Part shown: piece by piece, positions 34,357 to 47,000 of the stretch
Numbering within the stretch: the first letter of the stretch is position 1
How the letters are laid out: the number at the start of each line of letters is the position of its first letter
DNA from: Zygnema circumcarinatum
Taxonomy: Eukaryota > Streptophyta > Zygnematophyceae > Zygnematales > Zygnemataceae
DNA length: 64,000 nucleotides
Assembly (NCBI GenBank): GCA_037447605.1
Contig: CM074808.1
Span: 857,498-921,497, forward strand
Direction: 5' to 3'
Made by a program: the position numbers and the translations under genes
The notes under the pieces: model-generated
What the model saw: only the letters and a program-made list of their open reading frames with translations
The model's database searches: none
What the model was told of the DNA's origin: nothing

Positions 34357-37300
34357 ATGGCGGGGGGCAACTCGACGTGTACGTCACGGAAGGCCACGTC
34401 CAATGGCGTCTTCAGCCACGAGTATCCGATAAATTATGCGGTTCCGCTTCTCACAATTCAGCTGTGTCTCATTATTATCGTTTCTCGGATCTTCTCCTTT
34501 TGTTTGAAGCCCATGCGGCAGCCGCGCGTTATTGCAGAGATTTTGGTAAGGCTCTGGTTATTTTCTCCGCAGTGATTGAGTTCTTCGGTCGGCCTGCTTG
34601 GTTGTCCAGGCGCTGGATGCAGGGCTGGTGCTTTTGTGCTTCTTGACTTTTGTTGTGTTAGTAACTTTTGTGTTGTTAGTAACGCTGAATCAGATGGTCC
34701 ATTGAACTTCTTCGCTCTATAAAGGCTAGTGGGAACTAGCTGATTTTGGAACAATCAGGATATTCGTTGGGAAATCCCTTTGCTTTTTTTGTTTGATTAT
34801 TGTTAGTAGCCACTTTCTTATCAGTTATTTTCTCGGCTCGCTACCTGAGAGGTGAAGGTGTTTCCAATGCATTTTTCAGGCAGTATAGCTGTTCGTACCT
34901 TTGCAGTTTTTTTACCAGCTGGCTAGTACAACTAGTAATTCACCTTGCAAGAGATTAATCCCCTTACAACAGAAAGGGGAACCTGAGCTTTGAAACTTTT
35001 TGCGAAGAGCCCTTCTGTTTCCTGGCCTCCTGTATTTGCCGGCCTTTGACTTTTTATTTTGAAGAAACTCGAAAGCATATAGATAGTGCTAGAGCAATTG
35101 CAGTGAATTTGGAATTAACGCGTATATGATTTGGCGTCTGTCTTTATGCGGATGCAGTTGTTTGATAAGGACTTCAGTGGTTTCTTGCACTGACGCTTTG
35201 TGGTGTGTTCGATATCATTGTCTACAGGGTGGAATTGTGCTCGGCGCCTCAGTTTTTGGAAAAATTCCTGGTTTCACAGACGACATTTTTCCAACTTCGA
35301 GCTTGACCGTGCTCACCAGTTTTGCAAATATAGGCTTGCTCTTTTTCCTTTTTATGGTGGGGCTGGAGCTAGATATTCGTTCCTTGGTGAAGACTGGGAA
35401 AGCTACTTTATTCATTGCGGTTGCTGGCATTTCCTTACCGTTTGGCATGGGTGTTGGAGCCTCCATCGTTATCCGGCATATTCTGGGCATTAAAAGTGAA
35501 TTCTGGTCGTTTGTGGTTTTCATTGGAGTAGCGATGTCTATCACTGCCTTTCCAGTTTTGGCACGTATTCTTGCGGAGCGCAAGCTGCTTACTACCGATG
35601 TTGGGCAGATAGCCATGTCCGCAGCAGCTGTTAACGATGTAATGGCATGGATTCTGTTGGCTCTGGCTATTGCTCTTTCAGCCAAAAATGCTAGCCCAGC
35701 AGTGGTGGCGTACATCCTTCTATGCGGGATCGGGTTTGTAGTATTTATGTTCGTTGTTGTTCGGCCAATCATGGCCATGATTGGACGCCAAATCGTCGAC
35801 AATGAGCCAATGCCAGAGTGGATTGTCGCTGTAACCCTTGTTGGAGTTCTTGTTTCTGGCTTTTCCACCGATGCTATTGGGATTCACGGTATCTTTGGGG
35901 CATTTATCTTTGGACTCGTCGTTCCAAAGGATGGACCATTTGCTTCAATCATTATTGAGAAGATAGAAGACATCACCAGCATTGTGCTCCTCCCTCTGTA
36001 CTTTGCATCCAGCGGCCTGAGCGTAAAATTCGAATCAATGTCGACTAATTCGGTGGGTGTCGTTTTCCTCGTCATTGGGGTGGCCTGCGTCGGAAAGATA
36101 GGCGGCACCTTTTTCGCTGCACTTGCCAGCAAACTTCCTGTTCGAAAGTCTCTAGCGCTCGGCATTCTTATGAACACAAAGGGACTTGTGGAGCTAATTG
36201 TTCTCAATATTGGGCTTCAGAGAGAGGTTTGTACTCCATTCTTTGGCCGCTTTATCCCCTCCCCTCCCCAGCTTAGTAAAGCAAAAATGAAGCTTGACCT
36301 CCACTTGCAGTACCTTTTAGGAACGTCCCGCTATGCTTTATCGTCTGGAAGTAAGGCAACTTTTTTCATTTTCCGTAATTTGACACAACTTGACTTCAAG
36401 GGTCAACGGGAATCGGCTTTGCTGAAATTTTGTTTCTGTAGTTTTTTTTCACATGGTTCTCAGTTAGCCTGAACATATCTAAAATATAGTGAAAGCGGCA
36501 CGGCGGCTTTCCCGTTCTGAACTAGCACTTCAAACAGTTTTGCTACTCGCCCAGCTCCATAGACCTTGCTGGGTGCCGTACAAAATTTCTTCTACTCACT
36601 GAGAGGTGAATGCGTCCGGTGAATTTGCAGGTCATTAACCAGGAGCTGTACACAATTATGGTTATCATGGCACTGGTGACAACATTTATGACAACTCCTC
36701 TGGTTATGCTGCTTTATGAGCCTGCACGCGAAAGGGTTCCTTACACTCTCAAGACAGTGGAAGCGATGACGAAGGACGTGGGCTTGCGCGCGCTTGTCTG
36801 TGTGCATGGCATGAAGTCCATTCCACCAATGCTGAACTTGTTGGAACTCCTTCGTGGCACACGCAAACATCCTCTCAAAGCTTTCATGCTCCATCTTGTC
36901 GAATATTCTGAGCGTTCCTCGGCCATCATGATGGTGAGTTTTCATTTCGAAAGAAGTTAGGCACCGCTTCAACTGCAAAAGGGTTTGTTTGAAAGGTTGA
37001 AAATGAGGGGCTTTCAAAATCACCTTCCAGTATTCATATCTCGAATGTAAATTTGAAAGGTTGGAATTTTCTTCGCTTCTATAGTACTAGTCATGGGACA
37101 TACAGTATGGTCCCCTATGGTCTAGATTTCCAAACTTTAACAAGGGCTGACGTACAAAGACATATACTGTAATTCCGGAGTTGTCGTCACAGTAACCACT
37201 AATGGCCTACTAAATGCAAGTGTGGTGGTGCAACTAAGCTCAAAGATGCTTTGTGGACTATCTCCAGGATACATGACTATGCCTAACTTAACATTATGTT

Positions 37301-38918
37301 TGGCCATGTTTTCAAAACTTGACATAGTGTGTTAAGTTTGGCTCGAGAGTGGTAGTCAAGAATTAAGAGATCGCATACCTTGTTCATCCCTTTAGAACAT
37401 GTGGGATTTGTGCATTCATTTTTTTCGTCCTTTGTTAAAGCGCCTGAGATGTGGGTTGCAATGCGATAGAGTGAAGTGTATAAATATGGATCAAGTCAAG
37501 CCGGCTTATTGAAGTTGATGAAATGACTTTTTGTTTTTGTCTTGGCTGGGTTTCAGATCACACGTGTGCGCAGGGATGGAAAGCCCTTTTGGAGCAAAGA
37601 AGCTGAGAATGAGGGACGAGATCAAGTAGCAGTGGTATTCCAGGCATATGCACGCTTGAGCAAAGTGACAGTGGAGGCCATGACTGCCATCTCTCAGTTC
37701 TTCAACATGCACGAAGATGTGTGCAGCACTGCAGCTGACAAGCGCGCCAATCTGCTCATCATACCATATCACAAAGCTATGGTAAGCAATGGACTTCTCT
37801 TGGATCGCGAAAAATCTGAGGCAAAAACTCTGTTTGCAACGTGTGTTTTCTTGCATATCCAATCTAGCCACATGAGTACAACCGCATTGCAGCTCTTTAT
37901 CTACCGACCCCGTGTCCTCCCTCTCCATTGTTCCCTCAGAATTCTTTCATGACCCTGCCCAAGCCATTGAGGGGAGGCTGATCTTTTTGACTGTGCTCCT
38001 TTTTTGATGCAGGACCTGGACGGGCGACTTGACCTTGGCAATCCGGGATTTCAGTCTGTGAACCGTCGTATTATGAAGGCTTCTCCCTGCTCTGTTGCAG
38101 TGCTTGTTGATCGGGGGTTGGGGGGTCCAACACAGGTTGCTCCGGGCTTGGTTGCACATCACATTGCGGTTCTCTTCTTTGGGGGGGCGGATGATCGTGA
38201 GGCACTGGCCATAGCGCTGCGTATGGCAGAGCATCCAGGAGTTGCAGTCACAGTCTTTCAGTTCATCGCTAAGAACTTTGAAGACCTTGTGCTTGCTCTT
38301 GCAGCAAGAGGGTCAGAACAAGGGCAGGAGGTAGAAGGAGACTCTGTCCGTGGAGACTCTCTTCGTGGTCGCTCAACTCCGTTCCGAATACCGACTGCTC
38401 TTGACTTTGATCAGGAGGCTCACTTAGATGCTATCGCTTTGTCAGCTTTAAGGAAGAATGAACGATTCATTTCAGTTCTTGGAAGTGACGAGCGTGCTCA
38501 AGGGGCTGAGGAGGAGGTGGCAGAAAGGAGTACCGTGCCTGATGCCGAAGGCATAGTTCTTGAGGAACGAGAGGTGGACGATGCTTTATCTGCTGCTTTA
38601 GAAGTGGCGAGGGATCACTATGACATACTAATCGTTGGCCGAGGCCGACGACCAGCTCCTCTTGTAGCAGTGGCGACTGACGTACATGCAACGCCAATCT
38701 CATCTCGTCAAACTGAAGCCTATCCAGGATTGGGCCCTGTAGGAGATGCTCTCGCATTTAGGGACGAGGAGGTCACGGCTTCCATCCTGGTGGTGCAGCA
38801 GCATGATCCAACCCTAGTGAAGAAACCTCGAGCCAGTAGGCACAGTGCAGTAGAGACAGTGGAGCCAAAGAAGGAAGATGCTGAGAAGCTTCGTGAGGTA
38901 CACCATGAAATACCATAA
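34357..38918 (+). CDS. CHX: CHX-type monovalent cation/H+ antiporter (CPA2 family)
   Basis: Five exons, 34357-34545, 35228-36226, 36631-36933, 37557-37781 and 38013-38918, join in phase 0 to 873 residues. Exon 1 holds the first transmembrane helix and the conserved RQPRVIAEILGGIVLG segment across the junction. Exon 2 carries the Na+/H+-exchanger domain (residues about 64-420): LTSFANIGLLFFLFMVGLEL, ITAFPVLARILAE, VNDVMAWILLALAIALS, GIHGIFGAFIFGLVVPK and ILMNTKGLVELIVLNIGLQ. The cytosolic C-terminal half (about 450-873) has the two USP-like nucleotide-binding regions typical of plant CHX (LRALVCVHGMKSIPPMLNLL; HHIAVLFFGGADDREALAIA) and DHYDILIVGRGRR near the end. These proteins exchange K+ or Na+ for protons in endomembranes or the plasma membrane. 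Length matches plant CHX (about 800-870). Nothing is missing. Confidence 0.95.
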
Positions 38919-41030
38919 GTCCTTAGGGAGTAAAACTGCACTTCTCCGCAATTCAGCATATTTGTTGGGCTGAAGCAAAGTACTACGGTGTTGGGGGGGA
39001 TGAAAGTATCGAAACAGGATGGACTTGCCCATTGTGACCCAGTTGTGGAATAAGGGGCACTCAGAGGCTCGATTCACCCAGCATTGCGGGGCGTCGCAAC
39101 TGCTCGAATATTGAGGGGGTCTTCTATTCGTGAATTTAAGCTTATTTGGGATGCCAGTTTCAGGATGAATAAAGGGGTTCAGGTGCCACTAGGCTGGCGA
39201 GAAGTATCACTGTTCTGCTGCAGGCAGACATAGTTCTTGGGAGGCATGCGGAATGGCGAAGGCAGTTTTTCTGTACTGTCCAGCATATCGGGTCCACCCA
39301 ACTGTACAAGAACCCGTTAGTTTACTGCTTTGTATATTCATTAGCGATTTGCCTGAACTTGGGTAATGGCAAGTACGCGGCTTACGCAAAGTGTTGGGGG
39401 CTTAAGGAAGGAATGGCTTTCGAGAGAGGAATGCGTCTGATGCAGTAAGCGGGGTAGAGGGCTCGCAGCTCCGTTTCTTGTCTTACTTGTAGACTTTTAT
39501 CACACAAGTGAAGTTCATAACTCCGTTCCTGTTATGAATTTTAGACATTTGTCACTTAAAAAAAGTTATTCCATTCGTTGTAAATTTTGTGCCCTTGTTG
39601 TTTTTCAAAAGAGTGGGCCTTCTGCCTTAGTCTGGCACAAGCGGCATATGTCGATTGATGATACAAAGCACACGCATGCATGTACCATGGCCATTGGATG
39701 CCATCCGTACAGTACACTAGATGGACCAGACTTGAAAAATTTCCACCCAGCAAATTTCCAAATACAGTACCATGTTCTGAAATTTCCAGGCCCATTCCCG
39801 AACCTGTTCGGCGCAAAATTGGAGGGCGGCGGCGGACTAAACGGCAACTACAACTAAACTAAGCGCTCGCGTGGCGCTGACGTGGCATGGAGTCTACCGT
39901 AATGAGACAAGCCCTAAAACTGAGAACGGGTAACGGCGGAGGACAAGGAACGTCATAACTGGTTTTGTCGCATTCTGCGTCACGTGGGCCTTCTGGGCCG
40001 AAGCCGAAGGGCACTTGACGATCTGTGTCCCCTCGCAGGACCGACCGTACTGTTATACCGTATCATTCCGTACATCCCATTGAAATTGAGAAACTGAACA
40101 AATTTTACTTTTTGGATTTGGGCACGATCTCATAGTCCAACTTTCTTCAACTTTTGCTGACGCGGTCCAACTTTGCTGACGCAGTCTCGCGCGTGCGGAC
40201 GGTGACGTATTTGGAGAACCCCTCCCGAGTTCGGGTCTCGCCTTCGTACCCAAAATACAAAAATGGAATACCAATTAGAAGTCGACACGTGGCATACTAC
40301 CGCGGGCACAGCTCCAATCCCTCCAGAATATCGTTTGCACGATACAGTACGTGCGAAGATATCTACTATGCGATATTACACGATACGATATGCCCTAATG
40401 GCATGTCCGCCGTCCGAGCCGCACTTGGGGGCGTCCGTACGGTACGAAAACAAACAGTGTTGTCCGTACGCTCCATCTTTCCGTACGGTCCGCTCCTTTT
40501 GGCCAGATCCCATCGACGGACGACTTTGCCAAACAGACGCCCTCGTGGCACTCAGCCAGTCAAGTTGATAGCAAGAATCAGTACAAGTGATACTATTGTA
40601 TTAGGTATAAGTCGTTTGCAGAGTACCCGGTTGTTGTTGCGAGCGAAAATCTGCAGCTGGTCAATCGCTTCCCTGATGGTGGGCGCTTCCTTTCCCTTTC
40701 CAGACGCCTGGGAGCAGCTTCCTGCAAGGGCGCCATGGCCATGGCCGGGAGAAGCTTGCAGCTTCTGGCACTGGAGAGAAGTGGAGGAGGAGGAGGAGGT
40801 GGAGGAGGAGGAGGAGGAGGAGGAGGAGGATGAGGCATGCGATAAGAAGAGAACCATAGGATAGAGGGCGGGTTGGGGCGGGATATCCTGCTGGCAGTTA
40901 TGACGGGGAAGCAGGTGCAAGTGGCCGCCAGTTGTCGACCTGAACATGCTGTGGGGGTTCTCTTTTGAGGACTTCAAATATATTTACATAAAGGGAGGGA
41001 TAGAATTGACGGGGCGTCTGCTCGGAAGCC
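38919..41030. other. Repeat-rich intergenic region before the kinase gene
   Basis: No exon recognised. Positions 39600-39850 contain short palindromes (CCATGGCCATTGGATGCCATCC, split across 39687-39710). 40030-40500 is rich in CGATAC/CCGTACGG motifs like those at 3700, 9200 and 63400. A (GGA)n microsatellite is at 40782-40830. A TATA-like AAATATATTTACATAAA at about 40976-40993 may be the core promoter of the kinase gene. Confidence 0.5.
40782..40830 (+). repeat. (GGA)n microsatellite
   Basis: About sixteen GGA triplets interrupted by two GGT, some 200 bases before the kinase start codon. The frames through it (poly-Glu on +, poly-Ser or poly-Pro on -) are artefacts of the repeat. Confidence 0.9.
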
Positions 41031-44000
41031 ATGGCTCCCGTGCCCTTGTTGAGGAAGGGGGCTGTTATTGACAGGCGGTTTGAAGTTGAAAAGAAGATAG
41101 GCGAAGGAACTTTCAGTATCCACTTCTGGTTTTAATCTCAAATTCTTAGAAATATGGGAAGGTAACTGGTAAGTTTCGGTTGACGTTTAATTGCCGTTTC
41201 TGCGTATTGTTTCTGTTATTTTTGACTGAAAGCAACATATTCCTAGCCTTTGAAACTCCCGAAACTTCAGTAGGCTCTTATTTAGAACGCTGTATAGGGG
41301 CGAGAAGAATGTGTGCTCAGGGAATGCTGCCAGTGTATCTGGAAGAGTGGATTGGTAACTGGTCCTTAACTCATATCTCTAGGCGAAATTTATCGTGCTC
41401 GAGACGCAGTCTCTGGCATGTTGGTGGCTGTTAAGGTAGAAAAGGAAGAAAGCGTCCTTAAATGGGAGAGCAACGTGCAGAAGCATCTTCAGGGTATGTC
41501 TTTGTGCGCCATTTATGACTTTGTCAGGTTTCACTCCTGAGAAACTAACCTGTTTGGCTTCTGTCGATTTTTATCATTCATATTGTTTATGTAACTATGA
41601 CTAAAACATTCATTCGTTCATGGTTAAGCAATGCACCAATTGGCATAACGAATGTGACTCATAGGTAAGAATACGACAAAACGAATTCTTTGTCTTTGTC
41701 TTGATAAGAGCCACGAGGTTTAAAGACGAGTTCCAGTGCCTATTCATATGTTGGCCTTTTTTTGGGTTATAATTCGGGAGTTTACGTAGCGGTGTATTTC
41801 CCAATAACTTCGAAAAATAAGGAAGATGGTTCAAGAAGGATTTTGTACAAAATTTCGAAAAGTTTCGTTCGTATGCATTTTTTATAAAACTTGCTGTGCA
41901 GTTAAAAGGGTTGCAGTCTGTGCAGCTGTAGATCATTTGAATTCAATGTTTTTTGCTAATGATAAGGTTCCAAACTCTGGGTTCTCCATGAGGTGCAGAC
42001 TGCGAGTACATTTGTAGACATGTCCAATTCGGAATTTTTGAGGACCACAATTTCCTAATTATGGAATTACTAGGTGAAAGCCTGTCAGATTTAAGACGTA
42101 AACAGCCTGGCGGGAAGTTTTCAATTGATACAAGTTTGCGACTTGGAATTCAGGTAGGCAGCTTCAACATATGAGCTGCAAGTTTGTATGACCACCAAAG
42201 GGCTTGCCAAAGCTTCTCGATTAGTCTTCATCTAGATTTGGGGCTGTGAATTCTGGCAGTGGGCTATTTGTCGGCAGGTATCCTTTCCGCCTAACTCATT
42301 TCTGGCATATCATTGCATGACAGTTGTTGATGGCTTTAAAGGGAATGCATGAACGAGGATATCTGCATCGAGACGTCAAACCTGTAAGTTGCTGCTCAAT
42401 CTTCTCCACTGCAAACATGCTTCATTCTGAATTTGAGGACCGTACGGTGAATAAATTCCGTAGGTTGCTCGTACAGGACAAAAAGCATTAGCGTTGCCAC
42501 GTTCCTTTCAACTTGTTGTGTTCTACGTCGATGCAAACGACGCTTATCCTATGCAACTTGTCCCAACCTTATTATGCTTCACAGCTGTTTGCGCTCTTTT
42601 TGTTACTGTTAACTGAGTGGAGCTTTCAACGATGGCTTGAGGTCGGCAGTGTGCTATAGGAGCTGATTCTTTAGCCGTCTCTGTTTGATGCTGATAATGC
42701 ATTTTGTTCAGAAAATTCTTTCTGTTTTTGAGACAGGCTGATATGATGCAATAGCTAATATGGAATCTATTCTCTTCAATTGAGTTTCACAGTCTTTCGC
42801 GTAAAACATTGCAATAATTCATGATCTGAATACATGCGATCTTTAATCTCATTCTCTTGTGTTGGTGCAACAGTCAAATTTTGCGATAGGATATGGCCCA
42901 AAACATAGGCAGTGCTTTGTTATCGACTTTGGTCTATCAAAGCGGTATAAAAGCCACAGTGGGGAAGTTCATCAGCCTCGCAAGGTTGCAGATTTCCGTG
43001 GCTCATCCGTGTATGCCTCGGTCAATGCCCACCTGCTGAAGGTATGTGCATTTATGTGTTTCGACATCGTGTGGCTCTTTTCTCTAATTGTGTTTTCTTG
43101 TTTGGCCCCACTTTTGCAGTTGCTGGTTTCCTTATAAAGTTGATGAACTTGGCTTTGTTCACGTTTGCGTTGTAGATCACTTACCAAAGGGAAACTGTGG
43201 TCAGTTGTGGTGGGAGCGTGATTACGCTGCGGATCTCTTTCTGTCTTGTTGCCATTCTTGATGTCTATTGAAGGTAGTTCGTTCAAGGGATGCAAGTGGC
43301 AGTACTAGTTTCTTAGCAGGACTTATGGCTATCAGCTGTCAGAAATGGAGCCACAAATGGTGTTACTTGCCGTGCTGCTTATGGGGGCTTTCGGTTTTTC
43401 GGCTTCTGCAGGAATTGGGACGGAGAGACGATTTATGGTCATTGTTTTTCGTAATTGTGGAATTCCTGGAAGGGGATATCCCATGGCGGGCAGTAAACGA
43501 TAAGGTGAAGGACAATTCTTGGCTTAGGTGGTAGGCGAAGTTTCATCACAAGCTAATACCAAAATATCCATCAGATACATCCTTTTATCAAAATCACTGA
43601 GTTATTCCAGTGAGCTTGCGGTCAGATATATTCGTTTTATGCTACAGTAACGGTCATGTATCCGACAGCTTGTATATGAATGCGGTTATCACGGACCATG
43701 AATGAATGTGCTGGGGATTAGCAATCATAGTCCAAAGAAACTGTCATTCAACATATATGATTTCATGTTGTGCAGCTGCATTAATGCGAATTACTTCTAT
43801 CAAACTGATGACGACTGGTCATTATTTATTTCTTTGTTTATCTTTACCGGGGACACACATCAAACTGCATTGTTCATCAGCATATTGTGTAGCTAACCAG
43901 TTACAATAATCGATTAGGATGATGCTGTCGAATTGCTCCGTGTGGGTCGTTGTAGAAAATTGTGGGACTCACTTTTTTCCGTGCACTTCACTTGCTGTAC

Positions 44001-47000
44001 TGTGGTGATGGGTTATTTCTACAGGAGAAGGTGAAGCATATGAAACTCTATTATACGAAGAAGCCTCAAGAACTTTTTAGAACAATGGAGCTACCTGACG
44101 AGTTGTTGGTGAGCAACTCCTCCCTCCGTGAACACTCGAGTTGTCTGCATATGACTCTGGTCGATGCCAATCGTTTCTATTTTGATTTCTGTTTAGAATT
44201 ATTAACGCCATCCTGGTCACGGTTTGTGTCGGGTAGTTTTTTATCAAACACCTGCAATCACTGGAGTTTGCCGATGCGCCGAATTATGATCACTTGATAC
44301 AACTATTGGAAGCGTTCCGCACTCGCTTGGGACTCAAGGTACGGTGCGCCTGAATAAATTTTCACTTGAGCATGCTATTAATTTATTTCTGATTTCACTA
44401 GTATTTATTTTCTCTAAAGCTGAGAATCTTGTGAGGCACTGCAGCAATGTTCTCGCTGAAGTTGACGAGGTTGGTTGTCTGCGACAGGATGACCTGCCGT
44501 ATGATTGGGAAACTTTAAATGCAGACATTTCTACCACAAGTTCGAGGTGTGTTGGACTTTGAATTTTTTTTGCTATGGCATTCTGAAGCAAGGGAACGGT
44601 GAATGTGTTCTGTTCACTTGCTTGAACATCGAAAAGAGAGGATGGGGGAGGGTGTGTGGGGAGAGGGGGAAGGAAGGGGGGGGAACTGAAACTGAAAGAG
44701 CTGAAGTATGCTGGCACTATGGTTGAATGCAGGCATCAAATAAATGATCATGGACCAAGTCTGTATCAGCGAACAATGGGGAAGCCTGACCTTCCGGGCC
44801 TTACCGTGTGTTCAAGCAATTCTCCCAACATTGGCAGCAATGTCGAGGAGTCAAAAGAACCTGCAATTTCAACAACAAAGCATAACGAACTTCAAAGCCC
44901 TGGAAGGGGAGCTACTGCTCATCAACAACAGTACTCTGTAGGAGCTGATGCATGCCTACCTAATGGTCCATCCCAGTCAGCTTGCTCGCCAGAAGTAGGC
45001 AGATACGCTGTCTCGCAGCTACAGAACCCTATTATACGTTGTGCATCTTTAGCCAGAGACATAAACAAAGATGAAGCTTCACGAGAGTTTACAGATGAGC
45101 AGAGAAAGAGACCTTTAACATGGGATAGTACTCCCTCCCCCCGTCCCCCTAGGAAAGACGAGGAGGGAGTTCCCTGCTACCAGCGAGACAATGATTCAGA
45201 CAAGGGGAGCAGAGAAAGAGTAAACTATCATACTTACGATAGAGGGATAAGACGAGATCGGCGCTTGGCTTATGATTATCACGCTGAGCGCATAACAGAT
45301 AATAGGACAAATCCTCGCAGTAATGATCGAAGTGATCGTCCTGGGCCACCTTTCTCCAGCTTTGGAGAGAGGAAGAGGGATAGGCGACTTTGTATCGAGG
45401 TGCTCGAAAATGGTGAATGCAAACGAAGTCAATGTGATTCTGCACATCCATTAAGGTAAATGGAAAACTCTTTACCTGCCGCAGGGAGTACCCTTTTATC
45501 AACAGCTAGCTGAAAGATGACAGGAAAGGGAGGAGTTCGAATGAGCTGCGTTTGGTCTGTCTCCATGGGGAACAGTTAAGTAGAGTATATCTCTATCTCA
45601 GCGACATTTAAGTTAAGTTTAAGTTGCCAAGGAATAGCTCACTAATTATTCTGTAACGACGGAGGGTTTCCCCAATTTCTTGAGTATTTGGTGAAAAAAG
45701 CAGTGTTCTCGATTGTTTGCCTTCGGTATTGTATGAGTGTCTTGTACCTACTGCAAAAAAAAGGGGTAATCACCTTGTTTGAAAGTAGCTGATAGGGAAT
45801 CTATGCACTTGGTTCAGAAGTATAGGCGCTATGAGGAGAATCATTTGCTTTGGGAGACGTTTGATGAATTTAACCCTGTATGTTGTTGACATCTTGCACG
45901 AGAGGAAAGACTTGTTTCCAACATGCAACAGCTATGACATCGGATATGTCTCGTCTACTGCTTGCCCCAGCTTTGTGATAAAGCTGTTACCACTGACTTC
46001 AGGAACTATCGAGGCTAATCTTCCTTCAACTTTAGTTTGTCATTGATCTCGGGAGACTTTTGACTTGTGTGTGCAGAATGACAGGGGAGGTGGCGACAAC
46101 ACTTTGTTTGGACTTTGTGAATGGATGCTGCCCTTATGCAAGCAGAGCATGCAGCAAGTATCACTGGTTGACTGAAGAGGTGATTCGCCATCTCTTGCCT
46201 GTTTGGAGTGAAGCCTGAGAGGGGGAGCGGATTGTTTGCACCTTCCATGGTCTGTAGATTTCTGACAAATGCCAAGAGCTGTTAGGTTAGGTCGAGCTAT
46301 TCTGTCTTTACGGTCTTTCTCGATAGCTAGGATCAATAACAACCATGTTGGCTATCGTCCTTCCTATAGAGTGTCTGGGAGTTTGTTTGTTGAAAAATAC
46401 TCAAAAGGTGTGCAAGGCTTGCATAGACACTGTGATGGCTTTGGAGCCTATTGTAATTGCTTTGAAGCAATCATTTAGCATATTTGTTGTTGTTTACGCC
46501 ATTGCAATGCGCTACTGTGGCTTTACGACAGGCTGCTTGTTAGAGTCCATAATATGAGCATGCTCTCCAGTTGTAGACCTTCTCTTGCAAGAAAAAAGGA
46601 ATTCTCCGTTTTCTAGCTGAAGGACTTGTAGCTTGATGGCTGAAATGCACCCTTGGACAGAAAGGTGCCACATGAACTTGCTTTTTTGCTGGATTGCCAA
46701 ACTTATAGTAGTTTTTTGTGAATACGATTTAATGCTGAGTAATGTAATAGTTGCTTGTTTATCATCGAACTTCAATTGGCACTCTGTTTCTATTTGCTCA
46801 GAATATTGGGTCATTTTAAAATGAGAATCTAAGATATGTGGCATGGTAGCAGGAAGAGACGTTTCGGAGGACGGGGCGGCTACCGGCAGAGGCTCGCTGT
46901 GAGAAGGATCAAAGCTGGCAACATCGATATAGTGATCGAGTGGGCAGTGTTGGAAAATCTCCAAGGAGGGATGCAAAGGGGGAACATAAGGGAGAAGTGT

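Noticed and set aside
34053-34646. 197-codon Gly/Arg/Glu-rich + frame
   Set aside because: It crosses the homopurine tract and overlaps the CHX first exon in another frame.
40552-40977. Poly-Ser, poly-Pro and poly-Glu frames
   Set aside because: Produced by the (GGA)n microsatellite.
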